The notes under the pieces are model-generated. The model ran no database searches. It was not told the origin of the DNA and saw nothing but the letters and a program-made list of their open reading frames with translations. The translations under genes were made by a program, and so were the position numbers. This document shows, piece after piece, positions 1 through 12,040 of a stretch of 64,000 nucleotides of DNA; positions within the stretch are counted from its first letter, which is position 1, and every line of letters starts with the position of its first letter. Source of the DNA: Orychophragmus violaceus. Taxonomy: Eukaryota; Streptophyta; Magnoliopsida; Brassicales; Brassicaceae. Location: contig CM058239.1 of assembly GCA_030180135.1 (NCBI GenBank), positions 60,829,823 through 60,893,822 of the forward strand. The letters are read 5' to 3'.

Positions 1-1590
1 TCACCTTGACGAATCCAACACGTTGGCTATATATTACTATAGGCTACTTCATTAACGATAACTGAATATGACACAATTTGTATACATTCCATAACCGAGT
101 AACCCAAATATCTCCAAAATCCAGTCGTTTCATAACCTCTTCAAGAAAATTCCACTCAACTATGTCATAAGCTTTACTAATATCAATCTTGATAGCATTA
201 TACAATTTTGAAACATCTTTTTGACTTCAATGCATGTACCAATTCATGAGCAACAAGGATATTATCTGAGATATTATATTCATACCTGGCACAAAAGCTG
301 CTTGGTTTTCAGAAATACGTGAATAAATATATGTTTTAATCTAAGTACCATTACTTTCAAAATGATTTTATAGCTCACTGTACATAGAATTATAGGTCGA
401 AATTCACTCACTTCCCCAGCATCTATAGTCTTAGGAAGTATACAAAGATGAATATGATTAATACCTAGTTCAAGTATGCTGTATAAACAAAATGGTAATA
501 CATTACTTTCTGCCCTGAAAGTAATGTATTACCATTTTGCAAACATCCGGTTCAATGTATGTCCAAAATTGTTGATAGAATGCAGTTGTACACCAATCAC
601 TTCCGGGAGCTTTATCTGCACCAATCATAAAAACAACATTCTTAATTTCTTCATTGGTGACCGGAGCTATCAACATAGAATTCATGTCATATGTGACTTT
701 TCTTTGTATAGTTTGTAAAACATCTTCTAATAAGTATGTTCTGGTTGACTTGAATATATCCTCAAGTAGTCTTCATCCACAATTGCAATGGCTTCATCTC
801 TACTATGATATACCCCATTTTTATCAGTTATCCTCTTTATGCATGTCTTCACTTTCTTTACCTTTGCTACCGAAAATAGAATCTAGTATACTTATCGCTT
901 GATATTGTCTACTTCTTCCTACTCTTTAACCTCCAAAACTCTTCTTCATTCCGATACGCCTTGTTAAGCTCTTTTTTAAGAAGTTGGATTTCTTCTGTTG
1001 AATACAAAGGATCTCTTAATGCATTGTCGATTTCTACACAAGGTATTGGATCAAAAAGGCTGAATTCGTCCTATTTGCTTTCTTCCATCTGTCCAGTGCA
1101 CTCCTACACTTGGTTAACTTGTGAGAAATCAGATTATTATTCTCACTAGACGACCATGAGCTTTGAACTGTGCCAACAAAATCCTCATAATGTACCGGTG
1201 TTTTATCATACCAAAACTGTCCTCTTCTAATTTTTGCTTCATACTCAATAGAAATAACCATAGGTCTATGGTCAGACTCGGCAAGTTCAAGATACACATT
1301 CTCTGAAGCAGGATAAGCTTGTAACCATTGGGAATTAACCATCACCCTGTATAAACAACATTCGATTATTTCACGGCGCCATTGTCCAACCTAACTATAC
1401 GAATTCCCTTTTGATACTATGTCTTGCATACTGTAAACTTGAAGAATTAATTTAAAGTATTTGAAGCTTCCTTGATTTCTTAACCTTCCTCCTTTTTCAG
1501 ATCGATTCATTATTTCATTAAAGTCTCTGCATGTCATCCAAGGGCAGGTTCTAGTTATTGCAATTCTCTGAAGTTTTTCCCATAACACAT
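1..1590 (-). pseudogene. Decayed LINE (non-LTR retrotransposon), endonuclease and RT part
   Basis: Antisense remnant of an L1-type plant LINE, cut by the window start. Reading the - strand from high to low coordinates, 1588-1391 encodes the endonuclease motif CRDFNEIMNRSEKGG (family form GDFNEI). 1345-1034 encodes the end of the endonuclease with ESDHRPMVISIEYE followed by the usual linker. 685-503 encodes the start of reverse transcriptase, with NEEIKNVVFMIGADKAPGSD and TAFYQQFW. Below 480 further RT segments (SEFRPIILCTVSYK) are recognisable but contain stops. Frames change several times, so this is dead. The family is clear from motif order; the exact LINE family cannot be named by eye. 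Confidence 0.85.
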
Positions 1591-1683
1591 GTCTTATTTA
1601 GGTATAGGATTACCATAGACACATGACAATTTTTCAATTTTTCAATAACTAGAACCTGCCATAACACATGTCATCCAAGGGCA
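1530..1683. repeat. Short inverted and direct repeats at the LINE/LINE junction
   Basis: An 18-bp segment at 1543-1560 recurs as its exact reverse complement at 1643-1660. The 17-bp string CATGTCATCCAAGGGCA occurs in direct orientation at 1530-1546 and 1667-1683. The repeats lie where the antisense LINE ends and the sense LINE tail begins, and look like the scar of a rearrangement or twin-priming event. Confidence 0.7.
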
Positions 1684-1863
1684 TTGTTGCGTGTTCGTCC
1701 CTGTGCTTGCCGCGTGGCAGTCTTATCTCTCGCTATGGGCTTTGGATGGGCTCGTTTGTTTGCGTTTTAATTCTCGGTAAGGCTTCGGTCCATTTGTTAT
1801 ATTTACGGCCTTGGTCCGTGAAATGGACACTGTTGACAAAAAAAAAAAAAAAAAAAAAAAAAA
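1684..1863 (+). mobile_element. 3' end of a second LINE with poly(A) tail
   Basis: The segment carries the G/T-rich 3' UTR typical of Brassicaceae LINEs (GGTAAGGCTTCGGTCC, then GGCCTTGGTCCGTGAA, then TGTTGACA) and ends in about 24 A residues at 1840-1863. It is in the opposite orientation to the LINE at 1-1590, so it is a separate, 5'-truncated insertion. It ends about 130 bp before the TAF4 start codon, next to the TAF4 promoter or leader. The 5' limit is approximate. Confidence 0.7.
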
Positions 1864-1991
1864 GAGTCCCACTCATTGTCGACCGAAAAAAAAAATATGA
1901 GCACTCATCTATACCACCTGTTCCCTTTTAAATCATCTTCGCCGAGCTCTTTCTTCCTTTTTGTCTTCTCCAGCGGTTGAGCTTTACATCG
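1864..1991 (+). promoter_or_regulatory. Probable TAF4 promoter remnant and 5' leader
   Basis: This 128-bp stretch lies between the LINE poly(A) tail and the TAF4 ATG. It is pyrimidine-rich near the start codon (TCTTTCTTCC, TTGTCTTCTCC), as is common in plant leaders, and has an AT-rich TTTTAAAT at about 1926. No transcription start can be proved from sequence. A LINE sits immediately upstream, so the promoter is either very short or extends into the LINE. Confidence 0.4.
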
Positions 1992-4900
1992 ATGGATCCT
2001 TTGATTTTCAAGCTCCTCGAAGAAGACGAGGTTAGTTTCCTAATCTCACTCGTTTCACAATTCCTGCATCTGTTCAATTTTCCGTGTGTCATCATGATGT
2101 CTTGTTCGGTGTCTGGAGCGTCGTCGTGATTTTGAATTCCGGCGAATTTGTGTGTATGATTAGGATGAATCGATGCATTCTGGAGCTGATGTTGACGCGT
2201 TCCAGGCCGCTCTGAATCGAGATATTGAAGGTTCGACTTCACCGCCTCTCTTGCGGACGAACCCTGGTATGGTTCCGTTTCAATTTTTTGCTTCCTTTTA
2301 TTGTGTCTTCATCGTTCTCTACAAATTAGAGCTAGGTAAAGAGTCTGCCTCTGAGATTGTACTTGTAGGTTTTGAAACCAAAAACGTATTAAGTGTAGAA
2401 CGTATTGAATAGTTTATGAGGAACTCCGTGTCAAGTTCTTGAATTTATGGAGTGATTCACGTGCACTATTTGATCTTTGATGCGTGGAGAATCGTTGGAA
2501 TGTTTGCAAAGTTCTGCTTTTTTTCGATTCAGATATAGTTCATTACTCTTGGAACGTGGATAACTAGAGAAGATTTATCGGGTAGCATAAATTATACAAA
2601 CTCGCTAATCTACTGAAATGTGAGGAAATTTCTAAGTTTCATTAAAGCAATACTTCAGGTCATGAAAGACTAGTTCTTTTAAGGTTTCTGTATGCAATAG
2701 CCTGTCTTTTTGCTTGTTGAGTCATTAAAAATTGATTGATGTGATGGGGCTTATTTTGCCAGGGTTGATAGAGGTTGATGATCTTGATGCTGTTTCTAGT
2801 GCGTGGGTGTATTTTTGTTTCACTGCCATCATGATGTTGGTCGTGTGGCTACTTAAATCTTTCCCCCTTCTCTGCATTAGATATTGCAATACAATTAGGA
2901 TCTACATCACTCAATTGCTTGAGTTATTTTTTTATAGGAAACAGCCTTTCTCCCCATCAACAGTTTACAACATGGAAGAATGGTATCGGAGATGCTAATA
3001 TGAATCTCCAGACGCAACACAGCCTTGAAAACAGTCAGATGAAGGAGCAACAAGGATCAGGTTTAGCAAATCAACATCAACACGAAAACGAATCTCATTT
3101 GCAACACAACCAGCCTCAAGACCTTCATCGAGCAGGTCAACTCTGGGAGAATCCTTCGCAGGTGCCCCAAACATCTGGGTTGCAGATTTCCGAAAACAAT
3201 CCTACTGGTAATGAACCAGAAAGACCACATAATCAAGAGAATGAATCTCGGTATTTAAAACTGCAAAAGACGAGTAGACAACAGGCTCGTGGAGTGGAAC
3301 AGCCTGTTAACCCATTGAACCGCAACCCTAAGCAAGTACTATTTGCTGCTTTGCTTCCTACCTTAATGGCCCAACTCGATAAAGATAGAGCACTGCAGCT
3401 CCGTACTCTATATTCTAGACTTAAGGTATGTCTACCTGTGAAATCACTTGACATTCTGTTCCAAAGCTATTTCATTTTCATTGCTTTCCTTCTGATACTT
3501 GTTTGTAGAAAAGTGAAATCCCGAAAGAGGGTTTCACACGACATTTGAAGGATATTGTAGGGGATCAGATGCTTAGGCTGGCAGTTAGTAAACTACAGCA
3601 GGTAACACCATTTTGTACATTTTGTGTCATGTAGTGACTAATACCAGGCATGCAAGTTAGTTTATAAGTTTACGAATGGAATGGAATACATATTGGATTT
3701 GTCTGTTTGCAAGCTAGGGCTTTACAACTTTTCTTTTAGTGGTGTCCTTTAAATTTAGCTGTATCCATGTAGACTATTGTTGTTATAAGCTTGAATGCAC
3801 AAAGAATGGTCTGACATGGGCTACAACTGACGATCTTTAAGTCAACAAACTTTTGGAATATCAAGATTTATTTTTTAGCTGATGGATCTCAGTTTGAATT
3901 TCTTAAAGATGAGCTTTATTTAGTTTTACGAAAAGAGTTCAATGAGTGTCACAAAATTTTTGCATCTCTTCTTGGCCTTTTTTGCAAACTCCTTAACTGG
4001 AAGGTCGTACATGCATTGTCTGGCTGCTTTCTCGCTTGCACGTCTTTTCTTCACTTTGTATAAGCTTCTCAAAACAGTTGGATAACATATTGAGCTTGGC
4101 AGAACCTTATTTTTCTCGATTTTGGTGACAGCTGAAATGTAAAGATTTACTTTTCTACAATATGTTATCTTTTCTTAGGGTATCAAACTTGCGCCTGGGT
4201 TGATTAATCAAATGGTTTTACTGACTTGCGTTTTTCCCACGTTTTTGATACGGTATATGCATAAGGAGTTCGTAATAGTTTTGATGTTTTTCCTTTATAA
4301 GTTAGATGTATGATTTTGCTGCCTATATAAGGGTTTCTTATGATCAATAAGAAATCAAGTTAAATACTTCTTTATTTGTAATCTGTGCTCATTGATTCAG
4401 GTGGGTTATAACCAAGAAAAAATGGGAATTCAAGCTCCTTCTACTGGTATTGATTATTCACTGATGCATTCTTACTTGTTCTTTCACGATTATCATGAAA
4501 CTTCTATGCTTTCCGTAGATGTGTCTTATTATTTCCACGCAAACGCCAAAACTATTATCTGATTCAAACTCTTCATTCGCAGAAATCAATAATCAAAAAT
4601 CTCAGTCTGATCCTCGTGGAGTCGTCCACCTTAACCAACTGCCTTCGTCAACAGGCAGTTCAGCTCCTGTTCAGGGACTTACAAAACATCCGCAGCTACC
4701 ACCAAGTTCTTTTCCTATGTATACAAGCTCCGGTAGTTTTCACCCATTCCCAGGTCCAAACACCAATGTTTCTGGTTCCTCGTTGAGACCACACCTTCAT
4801 GATTCCCATATGAGACATGTGGCACATAACCAGACCATGGGATCAACTGGTCTCGGAGGACCTCTCCAGTGTACCACAAACATGATGACTATGCCCAAGT

Positions 4901-7009
4901 GTGAGAGACTAACTTCTGTAAATGATCCTAGTAGGGTTCAAGGTGGCGCTATTTCGCACTTCCAGAACAGCTCATCATTGCCTCTAAATTCTGCGCCTAG
5001 TCAAGGATCATCAGTTTCTCATGTGAAGCAGGAATCAGCTGATCAAAGTTTTGAACAGAAAAATGCAGCGTCAGGGAATTCGAAGGAGGATTTAGAGAAG
5101 GAGCCCTCTACAATAATTTTATCCACACCTAGCAACATGGCGCATGCAAGCTCTGTTTCTTCTTCCATTACAACTCAACTGGACGCTAGCACAGCAGTAA
5201 GATTGTCTATGAACTCAATTTCTCCTTCCATGTCAACTCAATTTATAATATGAACAGTAAATGGGGAAAAAAATCAATTGTGGACGATATGTATCATTCA
5301 AAAATTGTTTGTGTTCATCAGATGAATTCTTGTGGCCCATTGGGTACGTCTCAAGCAGGAGTTAATGCCAGGATGTCACCCAAAATGCCTTCTGTTGGTC
5401 AGAAGAAACCTCTTGAGACATTAGGTTCTTCAGCGTCACCACCAAGGTAATTGAGCTGCTCAGGTTTAGAAAGAGGGAATCTTTTTTGGTTCCCAAATGT
5501 AAAGGTATAACTATAGTTGTTTTGCATGGATCAACTTGCAGCAAGAAGCAAAAAGTAGTAGAGAATTCCATGGATCAAAGTATTGAACATCTCAATGATG
5601 TCACTGCAGTCAGTGGTGTTAATCTCAGGGTGCATTATGAATTTTCCGACAGCTTCAGTTTTCACCTCAAATGTGGTTGTAGAGTACTGAATAAATAAAC
5701 TTTTGATGCCTGCGTTTTGTTTTAGGAAGAGGAAGAACAATTATTCTCCGGGGACAAGGAGGATAGTCGTGTTTCTGAAGCATCTCGTAGAGTTGTGCAC
5801 GAAGAGGAAGAAAGATTAACTTTGCAGAAAAATCCAATGCAGAAAAAGCTGGCTGAAATTAGTTTGGATACTTGTCTTTTTTAATTCTAGATTTATGAAT
5901 GACTTGGAGAAGAAGGTAATACATGTTTTTCGTATCTGACAGTGGCGAAATTTGGGCTAAAGCAGATAAGCAATGATGTTGAACGGTGCTTGTCTTTGGT
6001 AAGATGTTAACTTCGTGTGCATATTGTTTCCATACAGTACTTGTGTTTTTTTTTTCTTAATGCATTTGCGCTCTCAGTGTGTAGAGGAAAGGATGCGAGG
6101 ACTATTAGCTCATATAATTCGGTTGTCAAAGCAGGTCAGTCTAACTTTCTCTGCTTCAACATTGTTGGATCTAATCATTTCTGAAGCTAACAGTGCTTCT
6201 GCAGCGTGTTGATACTGAGAAGTCTAGACACCGGACCTATATCACATCAGATATTCGGCTGCAAATCAACGAAATGAATCAGAAGGTAAAAGAGGAATGG
6301 GAGAAGAAAAAGGCTGAAGCAGAAAAGCTTAAGAACCCGAGCGAGGTATATTCTGAGCGCATTATCTATGTTATTAATTCTACTATAGCACACAGACATG
6401 GCAAAGGTTTTTTTATTGTCATTGATGCAGAGTGAAGAAGGTGATGGTGGAGTTGATAGTGAGAAGGAGAAAGAAGAAACCCGTTCAAAGAGTTTGAAGG
6501 TGTAGAGAAATTAAATAATACAATTTGTGGAGCCGCATTATTATTTATGAAGTGGTTTTGATATGTGAAAGGGAAATAAAGAGGACGACGACAAAATGAG
6601 AACGACAGCTGCAAATGTTGCTGCTCGTGCTGCTGTAGGAGGAGATTATACGTTTTTGAAATGGCAATTAATGGCAGCAGCTCGTCAGAAATCTGTGTCT
6701 GAAGCTGGTAAAGATGGAAATCAGAAAGCTGCTTCAGGTGGAGGAAGAAGCTCCAAGGAGAGACAAGATGATGGACGACGGTTTTCTGGAGCTGGTGAGT
6801 AGTCCATTTTATTCTACTTCTTCATTGTTTTATTCGATATAGTAAGCTCTGGATTCTTGTTTCTAGGTGGTCGAAGATTAGGGAAGAACCAAGGTTCGTC
6901 GCTTCAACCAAAAGTGGTGAGGACAATCTCTGCCAAGGATGTGGTTGCTGTCCTGGAAAGAGAAGCTCAGATGTCTAAATCCACACTAATGTATCGATTA
7001 ATTCAATAG
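1992..7009 (+). CDS. TAF4: TAF4, TFIID subunit (TBP-associated factor 4), 15 exons
   Basis: Subunit of the general transcription factor TFIID. TAF4 pairs with TAF12 through a histone-like fold and contacts activators in the nucleus. I read exons at 1992-2030, 2164-2266, 2938-3425, 3509-3601, 4401-4446, 4583-5196, 5322-5446, 5542-5629, 5726-5861, 5943-5998, 6078-6134, 6205-6345, 6431-6499, 6572-6794 and 6867-7009. All use GT/AG, phases join, and the total is 2421 nt or 806 aa. The protein starts MDPLIFKLLEEDE. The plant RST domain lies at about 178-241 (NPKQVLFAALLPTLM, FTRHLKDIVGDQML). A Q/S/P-rich middle follows. The TAF4 C-terminal domain spans about 530-806 (EEEEQLFSGDKED, LKQISNDVERCLSL, ending STLMYRLIQ). 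Order and wording match Arabidopsis TAF4 (about 820 aa). No stop or frameshift was seen. Exon 6 read-through would give an early stop at 5251-5253. Confidence 0.93.
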
Positions 7010-7154
7010 AAAAGCTTCATAATCATTATATTTATAAGCTTCTGATGATGATTTAAGCGTCAAGACACAAGCGATTTTATACATGTGTCTGTTTGTGTTT
7101 CTTGATTCATCGTTTTTTCATTAAGACAAGCCTTAAAAACTCAAAACTCAGTCA
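7010..7154 (+). other. TAF4 3' flank
   Basis: AT-rich DNA after the TAF4 stop with no open frame. It probably holds the 3' UTR and poly(A) site; TTATATTTATAAG near 7026 is a possible near-upstream element. The Tat-type retrotransposon begins only about 145 bp after the stop codon, so the 3' end of TAF4 may lie inside or right next to the element. Confidence 0.4.
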
Positions 7155-7662
7155 CCACAAGCTGAACTTCACAAGGATATTGATCAACTATAAGGGATTT
7201 AGACGATTCGACTTTACAAGGCATTTACAAAAAAAAAATCGATATTGATCAACTATAAGGGATTTAGACGATTCGACTTTACAAGGCATTTACAAAAAAA
7301 AAATCTGAAAACGTAGTCGTTTTATTACTTAGAGTTCGAAAATTAATATGGGTTTTTTCTACTTTGGAATTAGGTTTGAGTGCAATAATTCAACATGATC
7401 TTTTTTCCGCGTAAGGGATATATATTTATATCACGAGAACTAGGGTTTATTCCAAAAATTCTCTCAGATATGATAAAGTTAAATTTGGACAATTTTGGAT
7501 TTTCCTTTCTTTTTGGAGATTCATATTTATCTTCTTCATTTTCTAAAGTTAAATTCGGGTTCGCCGAAATGGACCTTCTTCTTTTTACTTGGGCTTGATC
7601 TTTGATAGACTGATCTAACTGTTGGGTCGGGCTAAAGAGGGGTGCTAAACCCACCTCCAACA
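7155..7662 (-). repeat. 3' LTR of the Tat-type element, with internal duplication
   Basis: Aligns with 20852-21124 at both ends but is about 235 bp longer, mostly because of sequence at about 7380-7560 that the other LTR lacks. Read on - it begins TGTTGGAGGTGGG. It contains a tandem duplication of about 65 bp (about 7176-7305) with the repeated text GGGATTTAGACGATTCGAC. The left boundary is uncertain by a few bases because the terminal bases are mutated. Confidence 0.7.
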
Positions 7663-7677
7663 GTAAGTCCCCCCAAT
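7663..7677 (-). promoter_or_regulatory. Polypurine tract of the Tat-type element
   Basis: On the - strand AATTGGGGGGACTTAC lies directly 5' of the LTR start TGTTGGAGG, where the plus-strand primer of reverse transcription should be. It fixes the LTR boundary and the orientation. Confidence 0.65.
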
Positions 7678-9829
7678 TAGGCGCGCTGAGTGAAGCTTAG
7701 GTCGGCGAATTATTTGTATGGTGCAATGGCTAGATCGGCATATCTCGTACTTGTCGGTTCAATCCCATTAATGCGTTTGACCGTTTTCCTGTGAGTTTCA
7801 TGGGGGCGTTGAAGGCGCCTCTTTCTACACTAATGAATGCATTTCGCATGTTTGGAATATCGTGTGGCATTAACTTTGTTTTGGTAACCGTCGCGTCGTT
7901 TTGATAACCGTTGCTTCCTCTACAATAAATACGACCCCTCCTTTCGTCATTTCTCATCATCTTCACTTCTTTCTCTTCCTTCTTCTTTTTGGAAACCTCA
8001 ATCCAATCTCTATTTATGTCTTCTTTACTCTTACTGTCTCGTTTTTCCGAAATAACGATGCCGATATGCCCTTTGTTTTTCTCGTATTTGGGTCTATGCC
8101 GTCCTTCGGAGTTGTCGTGTGGGTTGAGTGAGCTCGTTGATGAGCTTATGCTCTTTTCTAAGGAGTAGCTCGTCGGTTCATGGATTTATGCAGATGGTTA
8201 TCCCCATTTGTCGCCCTTCTCAACTTAAGGACGACGCTCAGATCCTTCATTTGGATCGATCTGATGCGTCATTAAATTTAGTAATGTGTTATGGCATGCT
8301 CCTTTCGGGATCAGTTGCCTTCCGCATAAGTACCTTCCCTTCCTTTATATTTGATACTTGCAGCTCGGCGTTCTAACTTCATTGTTGCTTTTGTATTTGT
8401 AGAGCAACTGATCGTATATCGGACCAGGCCCGTCCCGAAAGACGCACAACATGTTGTTCTTTTGATCAAGATGTTCAGCGGAGCTCGGTTGGCGGCGAGA
8501 TGGCCATTTTAGACGTTGAGGCTAGTGCTTCAGAATTCTTTTTTTCTCAAGAATATTCTCCATTTGGTATTGATTTCATCACGGTTCCTATCTGTGCAGT
8601 CGACTATTAAAGACAAGCCTTGCAGGGAACATACGACGAAATAGTCTTTCAAGAAAGCAGCTCAGCTCATCGCGGCGAGGTGGCCGTGTTGGATGTTGAG
8701 GATAGTGCTTTTGAGTTCCTTTTGTCCCAAGAAGACTCTCCATATGGTCCTTATTTCACCATGGTTTCCATATGTGCAGCCGACTATCAAGGATAGCCAT
8801 GCTCGGAAAAGACGACGAAGTCCCCTTTCAAGAAAGGAGTTCAGTTTTTGGCAGGACGAAACCGATCTTGCAACTCAAGCGTTGGCTTCGGATGAATTCG
8901 TCTTTCAAGAAATTAGTCTACCCCCCCCCCCCCTTTGTTTTAGCTTGGCTTGTACTATTATGTTTTGAAGATAAATAAAACGAATAATTTTCTCTTTTCG
9001 TATTATTCTTCTCTTTTTCCAATTGTCGATGTGATCAGTTCGTCTTTCCGAAGAAAGAGATTGTGCCGATGTAATATATGTTTAAAGGATATAAATATGA
9101 AAGTGTGTTTCGTTGTAAATATCCTACATAATTAATTTGTATGCCGACGTAACTATTTTCATGTAGACATATGGTTGAATTTTGATTAATTACAGCCGAA
9201 GTAACTGCTTTTGCCGATGTAATAAGAATTTTGATTAGTTCCTGCCGACGTAACTGCTCTTGCCGATGTAAATAAATTTTGATTAGTTTATGTCGACGTA
9301 ACTGCTCTTGCCGACATAATAGAAACTTTTTGAATCCTTTTTGTTGAGTGATTTTCTCATCTTTTTAGGAAGATAAGAATTTTTCTCGGAAGATGAAATA
9401 GTCAACCTATTTCTTCTTCCTTTCCCCTTTTTATGGAGAATTTTTCCTTTGACTTTAGATTGAGCGAGGATTTCCTTCGTTGTTTTCTTTTTCTTTATCG
9501 GATTATACGTCAGCAATATTCTCTATTAGTCGGAATACTTTTTTTTTTGTTTTGGTGTAGACAACGCTTGCAGAATTGGTTCCGTTTTGTTGTTAAAATG
9601 GTTCCGAGGTGTGCCAAAGGACCTTTTATGATATGAGTTGAATAACGCCGACTTCATATCACGATTATCGCTTAGTTTGGGATCGGTTATGTGAGGAAGG
9701 TTGGCTTACTTAACTCGAATAGACTTAAGCGAGTGGGGGAGATCCCAGCTTAATCATTCAGTAATGCAGCTAGAGTTGGCACTTTTCACATACATGATGA
9801 AGGTGTGGATTATTTCACCACTGCACTCG
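7678..9829 (-). other. 3' non-coding region of the Tat-type element with diverged repeats
   Basis: No convincing gene. There are two diverged copies of a roughly 200-bp unit at about 8465-8615 and 8665-8800 (shared text GGCGGCGAGATGGCC / GCGGCGAGGTGGCC, then AAGAATATTCTCCAT / AAGAAGACTCTCCAT). A run of C is at about 8922-8932. Three imperfect 50-55-bp units at 9193-9322 repeat GCCGAYGTAACTGCTCTTGCCGA. Long repeat-rich 3' regions are known in Tat/Ogre elements. Confidence 0.55.
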
Positions 9830-10735
9830 AAGAGCGCGTCTGGATCGATCATCTGGCTATGTTGTCGACGTAAACAATTATCTTGTAAAGATATGATTTT
9901 ATTAAAGTTAAAATTGAATCTGTAAGGACTGCCTACGTACCCCATAAACGGGGATCACGCCATTCGTAGTTAGTATTACATAAGCGGTATCTCGGAGAGC
10001 GTCCTTTTTAAGTAGAAGAATTGTTGGAGGTGCATTGATTTCTATGAGAAGTCGACGAGTTTTCCATCTAACTCGGAGAGCTCGTAGACCCCAAGCTTGA
10101 CGACCTTTGATATTTGATAAGATCCTTCCCAGTGAATGTCGAGTTTTCCGGTGTTCTTTTCTTTTGTACCCTAGTGTACCTCGTGTAGGACGATATCTCC
10201 TTATGTTAGGTGTCAACCTTTGGTCTTTTTGTTATAATATCGAGCTGCGAGGTGCTGATAGTTCTGAATTCGTAGGAGAGCGTGTTTGGATCTGTCATCT
10301 GGCTATGTTGTCGACGTAAACAATTATCTTGTAAAGATATGATTTTATTAAAGATATAACTGAATCCATAAGGACTGCCTACGTACCCCCCCCCCCCCCC
10401 CCGTAAACGGGGATCAAGCGATTCGTAGTTAGTATTACATAAGCGGTAGCTCGGAGAGCGTCCTTTTTTAAGTAGAAGAATTGTTGGAGGTGCATCGATT
10501 TCCATGAGAAGTCAACGAGTTTTCCATCTAACTCGAAGAGCTCATAAACCCCAAGCTTAACAACCTTTGATATTTGATAAGATCCTTCCCAGTGTATGTC
10601 AAGTTTTTCGGTGTTCTTTTCTTTTGTACCCTGGTTCGTGTAGAATGATATCTTCTAATGTTAGGTGTCAACCTTTTGTCTTTTTGTTATAATATCGAAC
10701 TGCGAGGTGCTGATAGTTCTGAATTCACAGGAGAG
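9830..10735 (-). repeat. About 450-bp tandem duplication covering the integrase C-terminus
   Basis: Two consecutive units, about 9830-10275 and 10276-10735, match over most of their length (shared blocks TGGCTATGTTGTCGACGTAA, GACTGCCTACGTACCC, GATAAGATCCTTCCCAGTG, GCTGCGAGGTGCTGATAG). On - they encode the integrase C-terminal module (NTGKLDIHWEGSYQISKV, VYELSELDGK, SMHLQQFFYLKR), so the end of pol is present twice. The second unit carries a run of about 17 C at 10387-10402 or so. Both copies are broken. Confidence 0.75.
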
Positions 10736-10741
10736 CTTCAT

Positions 10742-11460
10742 TTATTTGCTCTTCAAGTGAGTCAAGAATATGCAAGAGCATTTTGTAGTTGAGCTTGGAA
10801 TTTTGGATAAGCATAGATCGTCGAATGGTTGGTAAGCCAATTTTGGCTGGGACATCGCTTCTACTCCACGAGTGAGGCAGAATGGAGTTTGGTTAGAAGG
10901 ACACCTTGGGGTGGTTCGATGCGACCACATGACTCCGTCTAACTCATCGTCCCAATTACCTTTGGGTTTATCGAGCCGATTTTAAGTCTGGGAATGATCG
11001 TTTTATTTGTTGCTTTGGACCATTTCCTTGTGGATACTACGGTGTTGATCTACTCAATTTGATGTTCCAATTTTGACAGAACTGACTTAATAAGATTGAT
11101 GTTAACTGGTTATTGTTTTCGGTGACAATCTCATATGGTAGCCCGTTCCGGCAGATCATGTACTTCTATAGAAACGCAGTGACATGCCGAGCTGTTACTG
11201 TAGGATAAACGTTGACTTCTACCCACTTAGTGAAGGAATCCATTAAGATCAGGATGTGTTTGTTTTGTCGAGACTTTTGCATTGGTCCGACGATGTTCAT
11301 GGACCATATCATGAACGTATATGGTGCTGTCGCGGATTACAAATGTTATGTATGCGCATGTATGGTCGGGGCGTGTTTCTGGCATTGTTCGCACTTCGCT
11401 GCATATTTCTTGCAATCTTTTATCATCGTCGGCCAAGAGAACCCGAGTTTATTGATTTTT
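10742..11460 (-). pseudogene. Integrase remnant of the Tat-type element
   Basis: From 11460 downwards the - strand reads integrase core text in broken frames: WSMNIVGPMQKSRQNKHI, then LILMDSFTKWVEVNVYP, then a piece equivalent to ITDNGTQF that reads VTENNNQL, and finally MWSHRTTPRCPSNQTPFCLTRGVEAM. The first catalytic Asp of the usual MDIVGP is changed to Asn, and the D of the second motif is also lost. The product would be inactive even if translated. Confidence 0.75.
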
Positions 11461-11828
11461 AGAGCAAGGGATCGTCCTCCAGCATTATTTCCCCATGCGC
11501 CTTTATGGGTTTTCTTAATTACTTCATCGATTTCCTTTTATTCTACGCATCGTAGCAGCGTTTGGGCAGCGTTGTAGCGGAAGAGCCTGTCATCCATCAT
11601 AATGTAGCGAGCTGCTTTTGCTTTGAGTATGTGAGCTGCCAATCTATCGGCAGGTATTTCTCCGTCCGATATATACATTTTTTATCTCCGTTGTCTAGTC
11701 ATCTCTTTGTTATTTATCGGCATGAACCTGGTCCTCCATGATATCTTCGTCGTGTATGTCTCCATCGATAGCGTTGTAAATTTCTGAAGGACTTATGCTT
11801 GGTTTCTCAATGAGTTCTACGGAATTGT

Positions 11829-12040
11829 TCATCTCAAATGCGCATACGAGCTCGAAGCTAACGTTGCGAGAGCATCAGCTGAGGTATTTTCTTTCCTTGG
11901 AATCCTTGTTAGGTTGAATGAACATAGGTTGTTGTCAATTGCTTGGCTATACCGAGGTAAGCATTCTCCAATCGTTTTTAGCCTTGTACTCCCCATTGAA
12001 TTGGTTTGCAACTAACTGCGAGTCGCAATAGTCATGGATA
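11829..12040 (-). pseudogene. RNase H remnant of the Tat-type element
   Basis: A 60-codon open stretch reads VNGEYKAKN-like text in one frame and IPRKENTSADALATLASS in another. The latter is the conserved end of the Gypsy RNase H domain (IPREENSSADALA). The flanking DNA up to about 12800 is the same element but too decayed to read continuously. Confidence 0.65.

Noticed and set aside
5197..5253. Early termination of TAF4 after exon 6
   Set aside because: A good donor (GCA|GTAAGA) and an acceptor (CATCAG at 5316-5321) join exon 6 to exon 7 in frame, and the next residues match the family.
5862..5942. Possible splice defect in TAF4 between exons 9 and 10
   Set aside because: The donor A|GTTTGG is weak, but it restores AEIMAKFGLKQISN exactly, as expected for TAF4.
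8922..10402. Runs of C as biological signals
   Set aside because: The C runs near 8922 and 10387 are simple-sequence tracts in a dead element, and their exact length may also be a sequencing artefact.
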